Shown here: in pieces, positions 63,937-64,000 of the stretch
Layout of the letters: each line of letters begins with the position of its first letter
Numbering within the stretch: the first letter of the stretch is position 1
Source: Rhizobium sp. ZPR4
GTDB lineage: Bacteria > Pseudomonadota > Alphaproteobacteria > Rhizobiales > Rhizobiaceae
Direction: 5' to 3'
Length of the DNA stretch: 64,000 nucleotides
Assembly: GCF_040215725.1 (NCBI RefSeq)
Contig: NZ_CP157967.1
Span: forward strand, 1,860,001 to 1,924,000
Translations under genes and position numbers: made by a program
The notes under the pieces: generated by a model
What the model was told of the DNA's origin: nothing
The model's database searches: none
Seen by the model: the letters and a program-made list of their open reading frames with translations, nothing else

Positions 63937-64000
63937 ATGACTGACGCGATATCTCCCTTATCGCCGACTCCCTCGTCATCGAACAATGCTGTTGCGAATT
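63937..64000 (+). CDS. Start of an unidentified gene (runs off window)
   Basis: Open frame from ATG 63937 to the window edge, MTDAISPLSPTPSSSNNAVA and on, 21 residues visible. GGTGGGAAC just upstream may serve as ribosome site. It is divergent from aqpZ. Too short to assign; Ser/Pro-rich so far. Confidence 0.45.
   Translation, partial: MTDAISPLSPTPSSSNNAVAN

Overview
The window reads as a stretch of chromosome from an alphaproteobacterium of the Rhizobium/Agrobacterium group. The evidence is the division cluster order (ddlB-ftsQ-ftsA-ftsZ-lpxC-bamD-recN-ligA), a circularly permuted two-piece tmRNA gene whose tag ANDNYAEARLAA is of the rhizobial type, an SspB adaptor of the alpha class, an FtsZ with a long Gln/Ala/Pro linker, an aminopeptidase P/prmA neighbourhood, and high-GC codon use almost throughout. 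No tRNA, rRNA, CRISPR array, IS element or prophage was seen.

Layout. 1-6 kb: hflC (partial), hflK, folA and thyA on the minus strand, with thyA and folA separated by a small accessory block (DUF1932 dehydrogenase, XRE-cupin regulator, GNAT acetyltransferase, small DMT transporter). 6.1-7.7 kb: ssrA, sspB, a DUF4169 gene and a ribbon-helix-helix gene. 7.8-13.3 kb: a large AsmA protein and an FAD oxidase. 13.5-16.5 kb: an amino-acid ABC transporter behind a near-consensus sigma-54 promoter. 16.5-24.3 kb: AraC/DUF2000 pair, OmpA lipoprotein, a lone flagellin and an RND efflux pair. 24.7-29.6 kb: PcrA/UvrD helicase, an AT-rich orphan HsdR-N-like nuclease, and an HxlR/GST pair. 29.8-34.4 kb: GluP-type sugar symporter, nicotinamidase, glycosyltransferase and flippase. 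34.6-40.7 kb: LysR, an unusual SDR, panC-panB, a kinase-like protein, DUF2164 and azlCD. 40.7-48.6 kb: aminopeptidase P, a small + strand gene or RNA ending in tandem hairpins, prmA with an FAD monooxygenase and an SCO protein, an orphan cheW, creA, and an ArsR/AHSA1 pair. 48.9-63.7 kb: GNAT, ligA, CDP-diacylglycerol pyrophosphatase, hexapeptide acyltransferase, recN, bamD, lpxC, ftsZ, ftsA, ftsQ, ddlB and aqpZ.

How genes work together. ssrA adds a degradation tag to stalled proteins and sspB, next to it, is expected to hand them to ClpXP. The adjacent DUF4169 protein starts with a peptide that copies the C-terminal ClpX-docking tail of SspB. The 13.5-16.5 kb genes form one complete uptake system. 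The ddlB-ftsQ-ftsA-ftsZ run couples peptidoglycan precursor synthesis to the division ring and has candidate CtrA half-site pairs upstream. lpxC and bamD add outer-membrane biogenesis.

Several sites are readable directly. An ArsR operator fills the spacer between -35 and -10 of its own promoter. A mosaic intergenic repeat occurs in at least three copies, and one copy supplies the stop codons of two convergent genes. Small accessory inserts split the usually close pairs thyA/folA and recN/ligA, and a repeat copy lies at an edge of each. All assignments come from reading the sequence; no database search was run.
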